Assembly (NCBI RefSeq): GCF_002250115.1
Contig: NZ_CP019985.1
Coordinates: forward strand, 3,844,001-3,908,000
Length of the DNA stretch: 64,000 nt
From: Shouchella clausii
GTDB lineage: Bacteria > Bacillota > Bacilli > Bacillales > Bacillaceae_D
Reading direction: 5' to 3'
A program made the position numbers and the translations under genes. Below, in pieces: positions 35,648-43,769 of the stretch; the first letter of the stretch is position 1, and the number at the start of each line of letters is the position of its first letter. The notes below the pieces were generated by a model, which was not told the DNA's origin, searched no databases, and saw only the letters and a program-made list of their open reading frames with translations.

Positions 35648-37086
35648 TCATTTCCCCCCTCTGTTTTTATGCACGGAATGGAAAAGAAAAACGTACTTCC
35701 GTGTGGTGGCGACGAATAGACATCAATTGTGCCTCCATGTTGATTGATCAGCTCCCGGCAAATAGACAGCCCTAAGCCTACCCCTTTGTCGTTTGTTTGG
35801 CTTCTTGCCTGTTCTACTTGAAAAAACGGGTCAAAGAGCTGGCGTTGCACGCCACTTGGAATGCCTTGTCCTTCATCTTTAACAAAAATATAGAGTCGCT
35901 GTTCATTTGTCCGCGCAACGAAAGGAGGCAAACAAGACTGCTTGTTAGTTGCATACAAGGAAATTGCTCCTCCTTCAGGCGAATAGCAAATGGCATTGGT
36001 AACCAAATTGTCCATGACTTGAACAAGGCGGCCTGCATCTGCATCGACTTCAGCTGGCTCTATTTCCATGTTCGTACTTAACCTTAACTGCTCTTTTTCA
36101 AGGTCGTACCCGTCAAACAACAATTCGACAAGCTCTTCTGCATCAACTTTTTTTAACGACAAACTAAAGCTCGTTGAATGAACTTGGGAGAAAATCAGCA
36201 AATCTTCAATCAATCGTTGCATATACTCGGTCTTTGCTAAAATAACCTTGCTGTACTCCTCCCTTTTGTCAGGGTGGGCGTGCATCCCTTCTGCATACGC
36301 GCGTATCGATGTCAAAGGCGTCCGTAAATCATGTGAAATCGCTGCAATCAGCTTCTTGCGATCTTCGTCATCACTTTGTTTTTGGGCATCAATTGCTCGC
36401 AAATGCGCTGCCATGTTTGCAAAATTGTCCATCAGTTGGCCAACTTCCGTACGCCCCCGCTTAACAGGGGTCGTACGATTTTGTTTTCCATAAGCAACTT
36501 CGTCCATTTCCGCTTTCATCCAAGCAAAAGGAACGAGCATATTCCGTTTAAACCAGTGCTGTACAATGAAAAGCGTGATACCTACGGTTATAAGAAAAAA
36601 CAGGATCGTCAACATGTAGACTTCCTTCGTTTCCTTGCGTATGCCGCTTTTGTCAAAGCGAAGCTCAAAGTAGCCTGCAATTTGGTCTTGCAAAAAAATC
36701 GGCTCCTTGTAAATGTAGGCCGAATCACTTGATTGCCAACTATACAAATTGCTGAACATGCCCTCTGGCGTAAGGTGAGTGGCAAAAACCCCTTCCTCAG
36801 AGGCGCTTTGGAATTGCAAGGCCCGATCCTTTGAATAAAGACCTAACTGGACGTTATCATGTTGTTTAAGCGCCAAGCGGCCAAGCTCTTTTGCCGAGCC
36901 ATCAAACATTTGTGCATTCTGATTTAGCGTTCGGCTTATGCTTTTAGCGACAATCATCGACTCTAAATGGTTACTTGACTCTTCTTTCGCCACACGGTTT
37001 AGTTGGTATGAAAATAAGCTTGTCGCAATAAACGGGACAAGCGCGGTTGCGAGCAAGAGCAAGTTTAACTGCCCCCTAAGCTTCAT
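35644..37086 (-). CDS. Sensor histidine kinase
   Basis: 480 aa. TM helices at about 7-27 and 157-177 flank an extracellular sensor of about 130 aa; HAMP about 178-232; HisKA with phospho-His252 in AAISHDLRTPLTSIRAYAEG; HATPase with VMDNLVTNAICYSP (N box), DEGQGIP and GVGLGLSICREL. Overlaps the regulator gene (37083) and the lipoprotein gene (35644) by 4 nt each. The paired regulator is OmpR-type. Signal unknown. Confidence 0.92.
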   Translation of the reverse strand: MKLRGQLNLLLLATALVPFIATSLFSYQLNRVAKEESSNHLESMIVAKSISRTLNQNAQMFDGSAKELGRLALKQHDNVQLGLYSKDRALQFQSASEEGVFATHLTPEGMFSNLYSWQSSDSAYIYKEPIFLQDQIAGYFELRFDKSGIRKETKEVYMLTILFFLITVGITLFIVQHWFKRNMLVPFAWMKAEMDEVAYGKQNRTTPVKRGRTEVGQLMDNFANMAAHLRAIDAQKQSDDEDRKKLIAAISHDLRTPLTSIRAYAEGMHAHPDKREEYSKVILAKTEYMQRLIEDLLIFSQVHSTSFSLSLKKVDAEELVELLFDGYDLEKEQLRLSTNMEIEPAEVDADAGRLVQVMDNLVTNAICYSPEGGAISLYATNKQSCLPPFVARTNEQRLYIFVKDEGQGIPSGVQRQLFDPFFQVEQARSQTNDKGVGLGLSICRELINQHGGTIDVYSSPPHGSTFFFSIPCIKTEGGNE

Positions 37087-37769
37087 CGGTTCCCAAGCCC
37101 TATAAATTTATAGCCAACGCCCCACACCGTTTCTATGTATTTCGGATGCTTCGTCCCGTCTTGTAATTTGTGTCTGACATTTTTTACATGGACTGTCACC
37201 GTCCTGCTGTCAAAGCCGTCGCCATTCCATACCGCTGCGTACAACTCTTCTTTTGTAAAAACGCGCCCTGGGTGGTTGGCTAAAAACAGCAGCAGTTCAA
37301 ATTCTTTTGCCGTAAAAGAAATCTGCTCGCCACGGGCGAAAACACGCCTGCCCGTTATATCGATTTCTACATCTATAAATTGAAGCCTGTCTTCTTGCTG
37401 TGGGTACGACCGTTCATAACGGCGAATTTGCGCTTTCACCCTTGCCGTTAGTTCAAGGGGGCTGAATGGCTTTGTTACATAGTCGTCTGCGCCTAACCCG
37501 AAACTTTGGACTTTGTCAAAATCAGTTTGCTTTGCACTAACAACAATAATGGGCACTTCTGAACTGGCACGAATTTTCTCACACAAAGCAAACCCATCCA
37601 TTTTCGGGAGCATCAAATCGATTAATACAAGCTGGTAAGCACCGTCACAAAAGGCACGGTAGCCACTCTCGCCATCAGCTTGCCATACGACTTTAAAGGA
37701 TTCCCTCTCTAAATACTCTTTCACAATCGTTGCAATTGATCGATCATCTTCAATTAACAATATTGCCAT
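37083..37769 (-). CDS. OmpR-family response regulator
   Basis: 228 aa. Receiver with acidic pocket ED at 7-9, phospho-Asp51 (LIDLMLPKMDG), and conserved Lys in the TKPFSPLEL segment; C-terminal winged helix ending YIETVWGVGYKF. First gene of the three-gene unit. The target is not visible, but the lipoprotein gene in the same operon is a candidate output or sensor partner. Confidence 0.92.
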   Translation of the reverse strand: MAILLIEDDRSIATIVKEYLERESFKVVWQADGESGYRAFCDGAYQLVLIDLMLPKMDGFALCEKIRASSEVPIIVVSAKQTDFDKVQSFGLGADDYVTKPFSPLELTARVKAQIRRYERSYPQQEDRLQFIDVEIDITGRRVFARGEQISFTAKEFELLLFLANHPGRVFTKEELYAAVWNGDGFDSRTVTVHVKNVRHKLQDGTKHPKYIETVWGVGYKFIGLGNR

Positions 37770-37863
37770 AAACCGTTCTCACACTCCTAAAACGCTACCC
37801 CTTATCATACCAAGGTTTCATTCATTTATTGCTTTTCGCTCAAGTACTGTTATTTTTGTTTAC

Positions 37864-37897
37864 GAAAAAAGCAGCGAAAGGTTTCATGCCTTTCGCT
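37864..37897 (-). terminator. Terminator after mecB
   Basis: AGCGAAAGG (37889-37897 on minus) pairs with CCTTTCGCT (37873-37881), then GCTTTTTTCG (T-run 37864-37870 region). Just downstream of the mecB stop. Confidence 0.88.
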
Positions 37898-37905
37898 ACA
37901 CCTAG

Positions 37906-38508
37906 CTACGTTTTAAGATAAAAAATCCGATAAAGCTGTTCAATCGCTTGTGCCGGCATTAACGCTTTTCCATATTCGCAAATACGATGGAAAGAGGTTG
38001 TCGCAGGGCTGCCAAATTCTGATAAAATCGCTATTAGGGCTGCTTCATTCACTTCTTCAAGCTCTGCTTCGTTAAACTTTAAGTAGAAGCGCGTTTGATA
38101 GGAATGCAATTCGCCGCCTAACATACCAATGGCGTGTAGACGAGATGCAAGACCAATAACATCTTCAAACGAAGAAAATTCATAAAAAACTTCGTCGGTT
38201 TCGTCTAAAGTTAATTGCATTTCAATGAAGCCTTCTTCATAGTCTTCGGCATCATACTCGTCAGCAGGGTCACCTTTCGTAATAATAAAAACCATGCCCT
38301 GCGCTGGCATCGCAAACACTTCAACTGCAATCGGCCCATCGATTTTAAAACCTAACTCGTCATCTGCTTCCAGCATCATATCCCGGAATAAGTCATGGAC
38401 TTTCGGAACATCTTGCCACAAGTCTTCTTTTGTAATCCCTCTTTCATCCATATCATCATAGGTTAAAAAAACCTTAAATTTATCGATTGCTAAACGCTCT
38501 AAGCGCAT
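37906..38508 (-). CDS. mecB: MecA-family adaptor protein (YpbH/MecB)
   Basis: 200 aa. N-terminal substrate-binding region MRLERLAIDKFKVFLTYDDM and C-terminal ClpC-binding region with VYEF/FYEF-type repeats, as in MecA/YpbH. Adaptor that delivers targets to ClpCP. Its position near ypbG and gudB fits YpbH (MecB) rather than MecA, which lies elsewhere in B. subtilis; sequence alone does not settle the paralog. The central region is very acidic. Confidence 0.85.
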   Translation of the reverse strand: MRLERLAIDKFKVFLTYDDMDERGITKEDLWQDVPKVHDLFRDMMLEADDELGFKIDGPIAVEVFAMPAQGMVFIITKGDPADEYDAEDYEEGFIEMQLTLDETDEVFYEFSSFEDVIGLASRLHAIGMLGGELHSYQTRFYLKFNEAELEEVNEAALIAILSEFGSPATTSFHRICEYGKALMPAQAIEQLYRIFYLKT

Positions 38509-38619
38509 ACCAGCCCCTCCTTTATGCCCGTATGGTTCTCTCGCGCGTATCTATACGATACGGTATGTGGGTACGCAAAAGATGGTTCTCAAAATCATTG
38601 TTTTTCTTAAATCCAATTT

Positions 38620-39528
38620 TTAATGTTGCAGCATTCGTTCAACCCATATTTCCCAGTCTGCTCTTGACTTGCCGATGAAAATCGTCTCACAGTTTGCTTT
38701 CTTGTTGTCATGGAGCTCTGAAAACCCTTTTCCAAGCAACCCTATTTTCGTGTTAGGCTGTTTTTTTATCACTTGTTTCAACCAGTCCTCAGCAGCCTGC
38801 ATATTCTGCTCGTCTCTGCAAGAAACAGCGACAAGGACGGGCGCGCACTGCTGCACAACCAATTCTGCATCTTCAACAGAAATTCCTGTCCCAAAACAGA
38901 TTGTGCTAAATCCTTTCCGCTTTAAATAAAAGGCAAAGATCCTTAACGGCAAAGCCGATTGTTCATGAGGGCCGCAAAACAACAAAATTTTTTGCTTGGA
39001 CCTGTCCGTAGGCAGCACCATTGCCAAATTTGTGATTTTCGCCTCCATGGCTCGTACAGCATATTGTTGATGAGCAAGTGTTATCGTTCCTTGCTTTCTT
39101 TCCTGTTCAAGCATGTCATAGGCAATACTAAACAGTTCAATCGCCACACGTTCCATCGAATACATACTAAAAGCGCGGTTCAGCCATTCTTGGGCTTGTT
39201 CTTCGTCAAAGGCGAGCAAAGCTTTTAGGAAATCCGTGGCAAGGTTGCTTATATAGCTGGAATGATCCGTTGCTGTATGCCATTCCCCGCTCGCTTTGTC
39301 AGCCTCTTTTAGTTCAACGGCTTGCTTAATGGAAAATCCTTCATTGACTTTTTCAATTAGCCAGCGGAGTACGGCAATGTGTTCGTCTGTATACAAACGA
39401 TGGCCGCTTTCGTTCCGATCCGGGTTAATGGCCTGGTATCGCCTTTCCCACGCCCTTAATGTTCCCGGGTGAATCCCTAATTTCTTAGAAACGGCCTTTA
39501 TGTTATACTTCCCATCTTTAGAGGTCAT
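38620..39528 (-). CDS. MerR-type regulator with B12-binding-like C-terminal domain
   Basis: 302 aa. N-terminal MerR DNA-binding helix-turn-helix (about 5-75): YNIKAVSKKLGIHPGTLRAWERRY. Then a four-helix region (about 85-165) and a Rossmann-like domain (about 170-290) similar in layout to CarH/LitR. The CarH cobalt-ligand site is partly kept (His in CGPHEQSALP) but the following Gly is Ser, and the W-x9-EH bundle motif is degenerate (AH instead of EH, no Trp). It may therefore not bind B12 or may bind another ligand. A weak RBS favours the second of two tandem ATGs. Confidence 0.75.
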   Translation of the reverse strand: MTSKDGKYNIKAVSKKLGIHPGTLRAWERRYQAINPDRNESGHRLYTDEHIAVLRWLIEKVNEGFSIKQAVELKEADKASGEWHTATDHSSYISNLATDFLKALLAFDEEQAQEWLNRAFSMYSMERVAIELFSIAYDMLEQERKQGTITLAHQQYAVRAMEAKITNLAMVLPTDRSKQKILLFCGPHEQSALPLRIFAFYLKRKGFSTICFGTGISVEDAELVVQQCAPVLVAVSCRDEQNMQAAEDWLKQVIKKQPNTKIGLLGKGFSELHDNKKANCETIFIGKSRADWEIWVERMLQH

Positions 39529-39545
39529 CATCCTGCCTTTGCCCC

Positions 39546-40334
39546 CTATTCCTCCACCTTTGCTGTGCTTGGTTTGATCGTAATCGCATGAACTTCAGGC
39601 GCAGCGCCTAAACGAAGGGGTACCGATGTCGTCCCATACCCATTGCTCACGAGTTTCAAAAATCCGCCTTCCTGTACAAGTCCGCCTTTTTTCTCTAAGC
39701 CGAACCCAAAGACACGGATTTGTCCGCCATGCGTATGTCCACAAAGCATCACGTCCACATCCCTCCCATGTAGGGAATGGCTTACATTTGGGTAATGGCA
39801 AAGGACAATTGTATAAGTGTCCTGTTTGTCGGCAAAAAGCTTGTCCAGTTCTTCCTCGCTATAGTCTCTATCGCTAAGTCCAATGATTGTGACAGACGTT
39901 TCCTTTATCGTTATCGTCGTTTGTTTATTATCTAAATAGCTTACGCCATACTTATGGAGGCTTGCAGCAAGCCATTGTTGATCGACTTCTTCGTCATTGT
40001 TGCCTCGCACAAAAAAAACAGGCGCCAATTCAGCTAATTTTTGTAAGTTCTCTTCAGTCCGCGCTTTTGGAGCAGCTCTCTCTGTTAGATCTCCACCGAT
40101 CATTACCGCATCGCAACGCTCTCTCGCCATATCCAATATTTCATCGGCAATACGCCGCCGGTGGATATCCGAAATAAACAAAAGCTCGATTGGATCTGCT
40201 TTTGTCGGGATTTTCGCGCTTGAGAAAGTGTGGAAGCGGACATTGTTTTCTTGAGCTTGTCTCACCATATGCATCGCCAAGGCGCCCCCGGCAAAAGCAA
40301 CAGCGGTTTTTATCCATAATTTCCACATTTCCAT
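39546..40334 (-). CDS. ypbG: Metallophosphoesterase YpbG
   Basis: About 262 aa. N-terminal membrane segment (about 5-22) then a calcineurin-like phosphoesterase with the metal motifs FISDIHRRR, GGDLTE, RGNNDEE and CGHTHGGQIR in order. AAGGAG precedes the ATG at 40334; the ATG two codons later is an alternative. B. subtilis YpbG is similar in size and neighbourhood; substrate unknown. The cytosolic or external placement of the catalytic domain is unresolved. Confidence 0.88.
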   Translation of the reverse strand: MEMWKLWIKTAVAFAGGALAMHMVRQAQENNVRFHTFSSAKIPTKADPIELLFISDIHRRRIADEILDMARERCDAVMIGGDLTERAAPKARTEENLQKLAELAPVFFVRGNNDEEVDQQWLAASLHKYGVSYLDNKQTTITIKETSVTIIGLSDRDYSEEELDKLFADKQDTYTIVLCHYPNVSHSLHGRDVDVMLCGHTHGGQIRVFGFGLEKKGGLVQEGGFLKLVSNGYGTTSVPLRLGAAPEVHAITIKPSTAKVEE

Positions 40335-40448
40335 TAAGCTCCTTGTCATTCGAAAAGTATAGTTGTATCATACCACATTCCTGCCATAATTGCCTTATTT
40401 GGCAACTTTTCTCGGCCAATTGTTCGCTTGAACAAAACGAACAAATCA

Positions 40449-40474
40449 AAACCACCCGTGACAACGGGTGGTTT
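40449..40474. repeat. Subterminal hairpin of the IS200-type element
   Basis: AAACCACCCG and CGGGTGGTTT pair perfectly around a 6-nt loop. Probably the imperfectly known right-end recognition hairpin for TnpA; it may also end transcription. Confidence 0.6.
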
Positions 40475-40573
40475 GTTCTACGGCTGAAAGCCTTTGTTAC
40501 TGACCAAACCCTAAAGGGCTACTGAACGGTTCGCCAATTGTACTACTTTCACTGGCCAGACCTTAAAGGCCTC

Positions 40574-41062
40574 CTAGCGCATTCTTTTCTTTTTACGCTT
40601 TACCTCTTCACCTGTAAATGGATCTACATACTCCAACAAACTTAATTGTTCTGCGACTATATCATCTTGTATTTGGTTTTTTATATATTCTTCAATTACT
40701 TTCTTATTTCTTCCCACTGTATCTACATAAAAACCTGTGCACCAAAATTTTCGATTTCCGTATCGATATTTTAAATTTGCATGCCGATCGAATATCATCA
40801 AGCTACTTTTCCCTTTCAAATATCCCACAAATGAAGACACACTGATTTTCGGCGGAATACTCACCAGCATATGTATGTGATCTTTACAAGCAGTTGCTTC
40901 AATAATTTCGACACCTTTTCTTTCACTCAACGTTCTTAATATTTCTCCAATGTCTTTTTTAAGTTTCCCATAGATTACCTGCCTTCTGTACTTTGGGGCA
41001 AATACTATATGATACTTACAATTCCACTTTGTATGTGCTAAACTGTTAGTGTCTTTAGACAT
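40574..41062 (-). CDS. tnpA: IS200/IS605-family transposase TnpA (Y1, HUH)
   Basis: 162 aa, intact. HUH motif H62-I-H64 in CKDHIHMLV; catalytic Tyr126 with Gln130 in EEYIKNQ; the FAPKYRRQV and GKSSLMIF segments are typical. Single-strand peel-and-paste transposition as dimer. The ATG at 41062 has GGAGGAG, but that RBS lies within the 3' arm of a leader hairpin, which would repress translation. No disruption seen, so the copy may be active. Confidence 0.95.
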   Translation of the reverse strand: MSKDTNSLAHTKWNCKYHIVFAPKYRRQVIYGKLKKDIGEILRTLSERKGVEIIEATACKDHIHMLVSIPPKISVSSFVGYLKGKSSLMIFDRHANLKYRYGNRKFWCTGFYVDTVGRNKKVIEEYIKNQIQDDIVAEQLSLLEYVDPFTGEEVKRKKKRMR

Positions 41063-41064
41063 TT

Positions 41065-41133
41065 AAAACTCCTCCGTTTGCTTCATATATTGGTTGGCGA
41101 ACCAAATATATTTTAGCACCGCGGTGGAGTTTT
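41065..41133 (-). promoter_or_regulatory. tnpA 5' UTR hairpin sequestering the ribosome-binding site
   Basis: On the minus strand AAAACTCC-ACC (41126-41133 side) pairs with GGAGGAGTTTT (41065-41075), and inside it TGGTT/AACCA (41100-41104 with 41091-41095) closes a tetraloop. The Shine-Dalgarno of tnpA is in the paired 3' arm. A similar arrangement is known for IS200 of enterobacteria. Confidence 0.7.
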
Positions 41134-41162
41134 TTTAATACCTCGCTGGAAGCTTTTTGGAA

Positions 41163-41190
41163 CCCCGGGCCGAGCCCGGGGTTTTCTTTT
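41163..41190 (+). terminator. Plus-strand hairpin with T-tract beside the IS
   Basis: CCCCGGGC - CGA - GCCCGGGG followed by TTTTCTTTT on the plus strand. There is no plus-strand gene before it; it may be part of the IS end or a relic. It could block antisense transcription entering the M20 gene. Confidence 0.6.
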
Positions 41191-41197
41191 CACAACT

Positions 41198-41229
41198 AAA
41201 AAAAACGGAGGCTTATAATTTGCCTCCGT
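41198..41229 (-). terminator. Terminator after the M20 amidohydrolase gene
   Basis: ACGGAGGC (41222-41229 on minus) pairs with GCCTCCGT (41205-41212), 9-nt loop, then eight Ts. Directly after the stop. Confidence 0.92.
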
Positions 41230-41230
41230 G

Positions 41231-42418
41231 TTACTTTTTATCTCCAGTTCCTAAGAAAGATAGAGCAGCTGCCCCTAGGTGTTTGGCGGCCACAAGCATA
41301 GCACGCTCGTCAATATCAAACTTAGGATGATGGTGAGGATAAACGATCCCCTTCTCCTCATTTCCAGCACCGGTGAAAAAGAACGCTCCTGGAACCCGTT
41401 GTAAATAATAAGAAAAGTCTTCCCCGCCCATAACGGGCTCGATTTCATGCAATTTTTCTACTGGATGGAACAATTTCGCAGTTTTCATTAAAAGTTCCGT
41501 CATTTTTCTGTCATTCACGACAGCTGGATACCCTTTTGTGTAAGTAAACGAATAAGTTGCACCGCTCGCCTCGCACACCCCTTTGATCGTTTCTTCCATA
41601 CGGACAATTAATTGATTTTGTACGCTTTCACTAAACGTCCTTACCGTCCCTTCTAACTTCGCCGTATCGCTAATGACATTGAAAGCACCTCCGGCATGGA
41701 AAGAAGCAATTGTGACGACTGCCGGTTCTAAAGGGTTGACATTGCGGCTCACTAACTGTTGGAGCATCATTGCCACAGATGAGCCGACCATGACAGCATC
41801 AACCGTTTCATGGGGAAGAGCTCCGTGCCCGCCTTTTCCTTGTATATTCACTTCAAAGCGGTCTGAAGCAGCCATCAAACGGTCATATGAATAGCCAACT
41901 TCCCCATAAGGAAGGGGGCTCCACAAATGGGTGCCAAAAATGGCGTCCACCCCATCTAAACAACCATCTTCGATCATTGCAATTGCACCGCCTGGGGCAA
42001 ATTCTTCTGCAAATTGATGGATGAGGACAATTGTCCCTTCTAATTCATCACGCATCGCCACGAGCGCTTTCGCCAATACGAGCAATGTAGCGGTATGGCC
42101 GTCATGGCCACAAGCATGCATTTTCCCAGGAATTTTCGAAGCAAACGGCAGCCCTGTTTCTTCTTGGATAGGCAATGCATCAAAATCAGCACGCAATGCT
42201 ACTGTTTTGCCTGGTTTTTTGCCTTTGATCGTCCCGACGACACCACGTCCCCCAACTTGTGTGCGCACGTCAATACCAAGATTTTGCAAATAGGAAGCAA
42301 TTTTTCTTGGTGTTATTTCTTCTTCAAAGGCCAGTTCAGGCTCAGCATGAAAATCCCGGCGCAATTCTACCATTTCTGGGTAAAGTGACTCAAGTTTTTT
42401 AAACAACGCCTCTTGCAC
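41231..42418 (-). CDS. M20-family amidohydrolase (N-acyl amino acid / hippurate type)
   Basis: 395 aa from a GTG at 42418 that has GAGGAGG 7 nt upstream; an earlier GTG is too near the RBS. Metal-ligand motifs MHACGHDGHTATLL (about 100), EEFAPGGA (about 137) and HLWSPLPYGE, plus GGEDFSYY near the C-terminus, mark the M20D subfamily. Expected to remove acyl groups from amino-acid conjugates in the cytosol; the substrate is not predictable. Single gene with its own terminator. Confidence 0.9.
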   Translation of the reverse strand: MQEALFKKLESLYPEMVELRRDFHAEPELAFEEEITPRKIASYLQNLGIDVRTQVGGRGVVGTIKGKKPGKTVALRADFDALPIQEETGLPFASKIPGKMHACGHDGHTATLLVLAKALVAMRDELEGTIVLIHQFAEEFAPGGAIAMIEDGCLDGVDAIFGTHLWSPLPYGEVGYSYDRLMAASDRFEVNIQGKGGHGALPHETVDAVMVGSSVAMMLQQLVSRNVNPLEPAVVTIASFHAGGAFNVISDTAKLEGTVRTFSESVQNQLIVRMEETIKGVCEASGATYSFTYTKGYPAVVNDRKMTELLMKTAKLFHPVEKLHEIEPVMGGEDFSYYLQRVPGAFFFTGAGNEEKGIVYPHHHPKFDIDERAMLVAAKHLGAAALSFLGTGDKK

Positions 42419-42442
42419 CGACACCCCTCCTCATTTATGTAC

Positions 42443-42467
42443 AAAAAAGGTACCCTAAAAGGATACC
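42443..42467 (-). terminator. Terminator after the 35-aa membrane peptide gene
   Basis: GGTATCC (42461-42467 on minus) and GGGTACC (42449-42455) form a hairpin with loop TTTTA, then TTTTTTG. It separates the small gene from the M20 gene. Confidence 0.82.
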
Positions 42468-42488
42468 ATCGAAAAAAAACATACTGCC

Positions 42489-42596
42489 TTAATCAGAGTT
42501 CTGGGACATTTTCAATAGCATAAACGCCATCGAAACCGCCACAGCAATGGCAGTTAGACCGATGCCGAGAATAGAAATTAATTGAGACCCGCTCAT
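42489..42596 (-). CDS. 35-aa single-pass membrane peptide
   Basis: ATG at 42596, preceded by AAGGAGTGGACAAGA (strong RBS), stop TAA at 42489. The product starts MSGSQLISILGIG and has one hydrophobic helix covering about residues 6-28, with a short polar tail (KMSQNSD). A terminator follows. Promoter-like TATACT lies about 50 nt upstream. I do not recognise it. Small sporulation or envelope peptides look like this, but nothing here shows a function. Confidence 0.75.
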   Translation of the reverse strand: MSGSQLISILGIGLTAIAVAVSMAFMLLKMSQNSD

Positions 42597-42653
42597 TCTT
42601 GTCCACTCCTTGCTTTGTCTGCCTTAAAGAAAACGAATACAACTCCAGTATAG

Positions 42654-42712
42654 CATAACGGGAGGCGGTTTTGAAAGGCTATCCAACAAGCGCTTATCAT
42701 TTTCCCGTTATG
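42654..42712. repeat. Long-loop inverted repeat at the end of the glycolipid operon
   Basis: CATAACGGGA (42654-42663) and TCCCGTTATG (42703-42712) form a perfect 10-bp stem with a 39-nt loop. One arm contains the stop of the YbhN-type gene. There is no T-run, so termination would be atypical. Confidence 0.55.
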
Positions 42713-43769
42713 ACCTCTGGCGCCTCCTTATAGACACCCCTTCAACAGCCTTCTCCTTGACTCGCCTGATTTTTTTGCGGCTCTCCCCTAATATGAGGAA
42801 AAAGCCAACTAAGATTGTGCTGTATGACGTAAGGATCCGCCAAAACAAGAGTGCAATTAACAATGTTGCTGGCGAGACAAAAGACTGGAACAGCCCGCTA
42901 AACGTCATCTCAGCCGCGCCACTGCCGCCAGGGGTCGGCACAACTGTCGCAAACATGACCACAAACGCATGGAACACTGTGCCAATTAAAAGGGTGATAT
43001 TCGGTGCGCCCAGTGCCTGAAAAATAAAATAAGGCACGCTGAAAAACAGCAATAGCTGTGCAGTAGTTAACAAAGATGTAACCAAGAGAGCACGCTTGCT
43101 CCGCACAAGCTGCCTGCTTTTTTCATGAAAATCGACTAATGCCCCGCCTAATTTAATTTTCCATTCAACTGCCTTGCGCTTGCTAATAAAGCGGACAGGA
43201 TAGAGAATCCCGTAGGCAAGCTTTTCCGCCAGCTTCCGGTAAAACACGACGAGCAACATCGCCACAATCACGACAACATGGACTCCATAACCAATCAGCA
43301 TGAGCAGTTTCAACTGTGGCATTGCTTGCGCCAACGCGCCATAGCCTACGATTAAAATTCCGGAAAAGCTTAACACAAGCACGACTTGGAAGACGAGAAA
43401 TTTCATCAACAAAATCGACGTTGCGCTTCCACCAGGCACACCTTTTTTCACTAATACATAAAGCTGTGCAGGCTGCCCCCCTGCTGCCATTGGAGTAATC
43501 TGATTAAACATCTGGCCTACCATTGTTGAATAAAAGCTGTCGAATAACCCCAGCTTTGCTCTTTTTCCGACCATCACTTTTAGAACGGCTGCTTCCAAGA
43601 GCCAAGACAACAGCAGCATAACGGCTGCTAGAGCGAGCCAAGTTAAGTGGGCTTGGCGAACACCTTCAATAGCCGCCTCTAAGCTAACATTCCGCGCCAG
43701 GAAAAACACGCACAGAGCGCCGAGCAAAATGACTAGCCCTAGTTGTAAAAATATTTGTTTCTTATTCAT
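42708..43769 (-). CDS. YbhN/UPF0104-type polytopic membrane protein (flippase-like)
   Basis: 353 aa with about seven or eight helices and the TMAAGGQPAQLYVLVKKG and VPTPGGSGAAEMTF segments of the lysylphosphatidylglycerol-synthase TM-region family (the flippase half of MprF). No synthase domain. Overlaps the preceding glycosyltransferase gene by 8 nt. In this operon it could move glycolipid across the membrane or stabilise the glycosyltransferases; this is an inference from context. Very basic C-terminus (RRRQRS). Confidence 0.85.
   Translation of the reverse strand: MNKKQIFLQLGLVILLGALCVFFLARNVSLEAAIEGVRQAHLTWLALAAVMLLLSWLLEAAVLKVMVGKRAKLGLFDSFYSTMVGQMFNQITPMAAGGQPAQLYVLVKKGVPGGSATSILLMKFLVFQVVLVLSFSGILIVGYGALAQAMPQLKLLMLIGYGVHVVVIVAMLLVVFYRKLAEKLAYGILYPVRFISKRKAVEWKIKLGGALVDFHEKSRQLVRSKRALLVTSLLTTAQLLLFFSVPYFIFQALGAPNITLLIGTVFHAFVVMFATVVPTPGGSGAAEMTFSGLFQSFVSPATLLIALLFWRILTSYSTILVGFFLILGESRKKIRRVKEKAVEGVSIRRRQRS

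Larger units (their letters stand above)
40447..41140 (-). mobile_element. IS200-type insertion sequence (IS200/IS605 family), ends approximate
   Basis: A single tnpA with no tnpB, flanked by subterminal palindromes rather than terminal inverted repeats, as in IS200. One side: perfect 10-bp hairpin 40449-40458 / 40465-40474. Other side: a leader hairpin 41065-41133 upstream of tnpA. Between the first hairpin and tnpA are two diverged copies of a motif containing TAAAGG (about 40500-40530 and 40555-40580). It lies between ypbG and the M20 gene, both intact. Exact ends cannot be set without an empty-site comparison. Confidence 0.75.
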
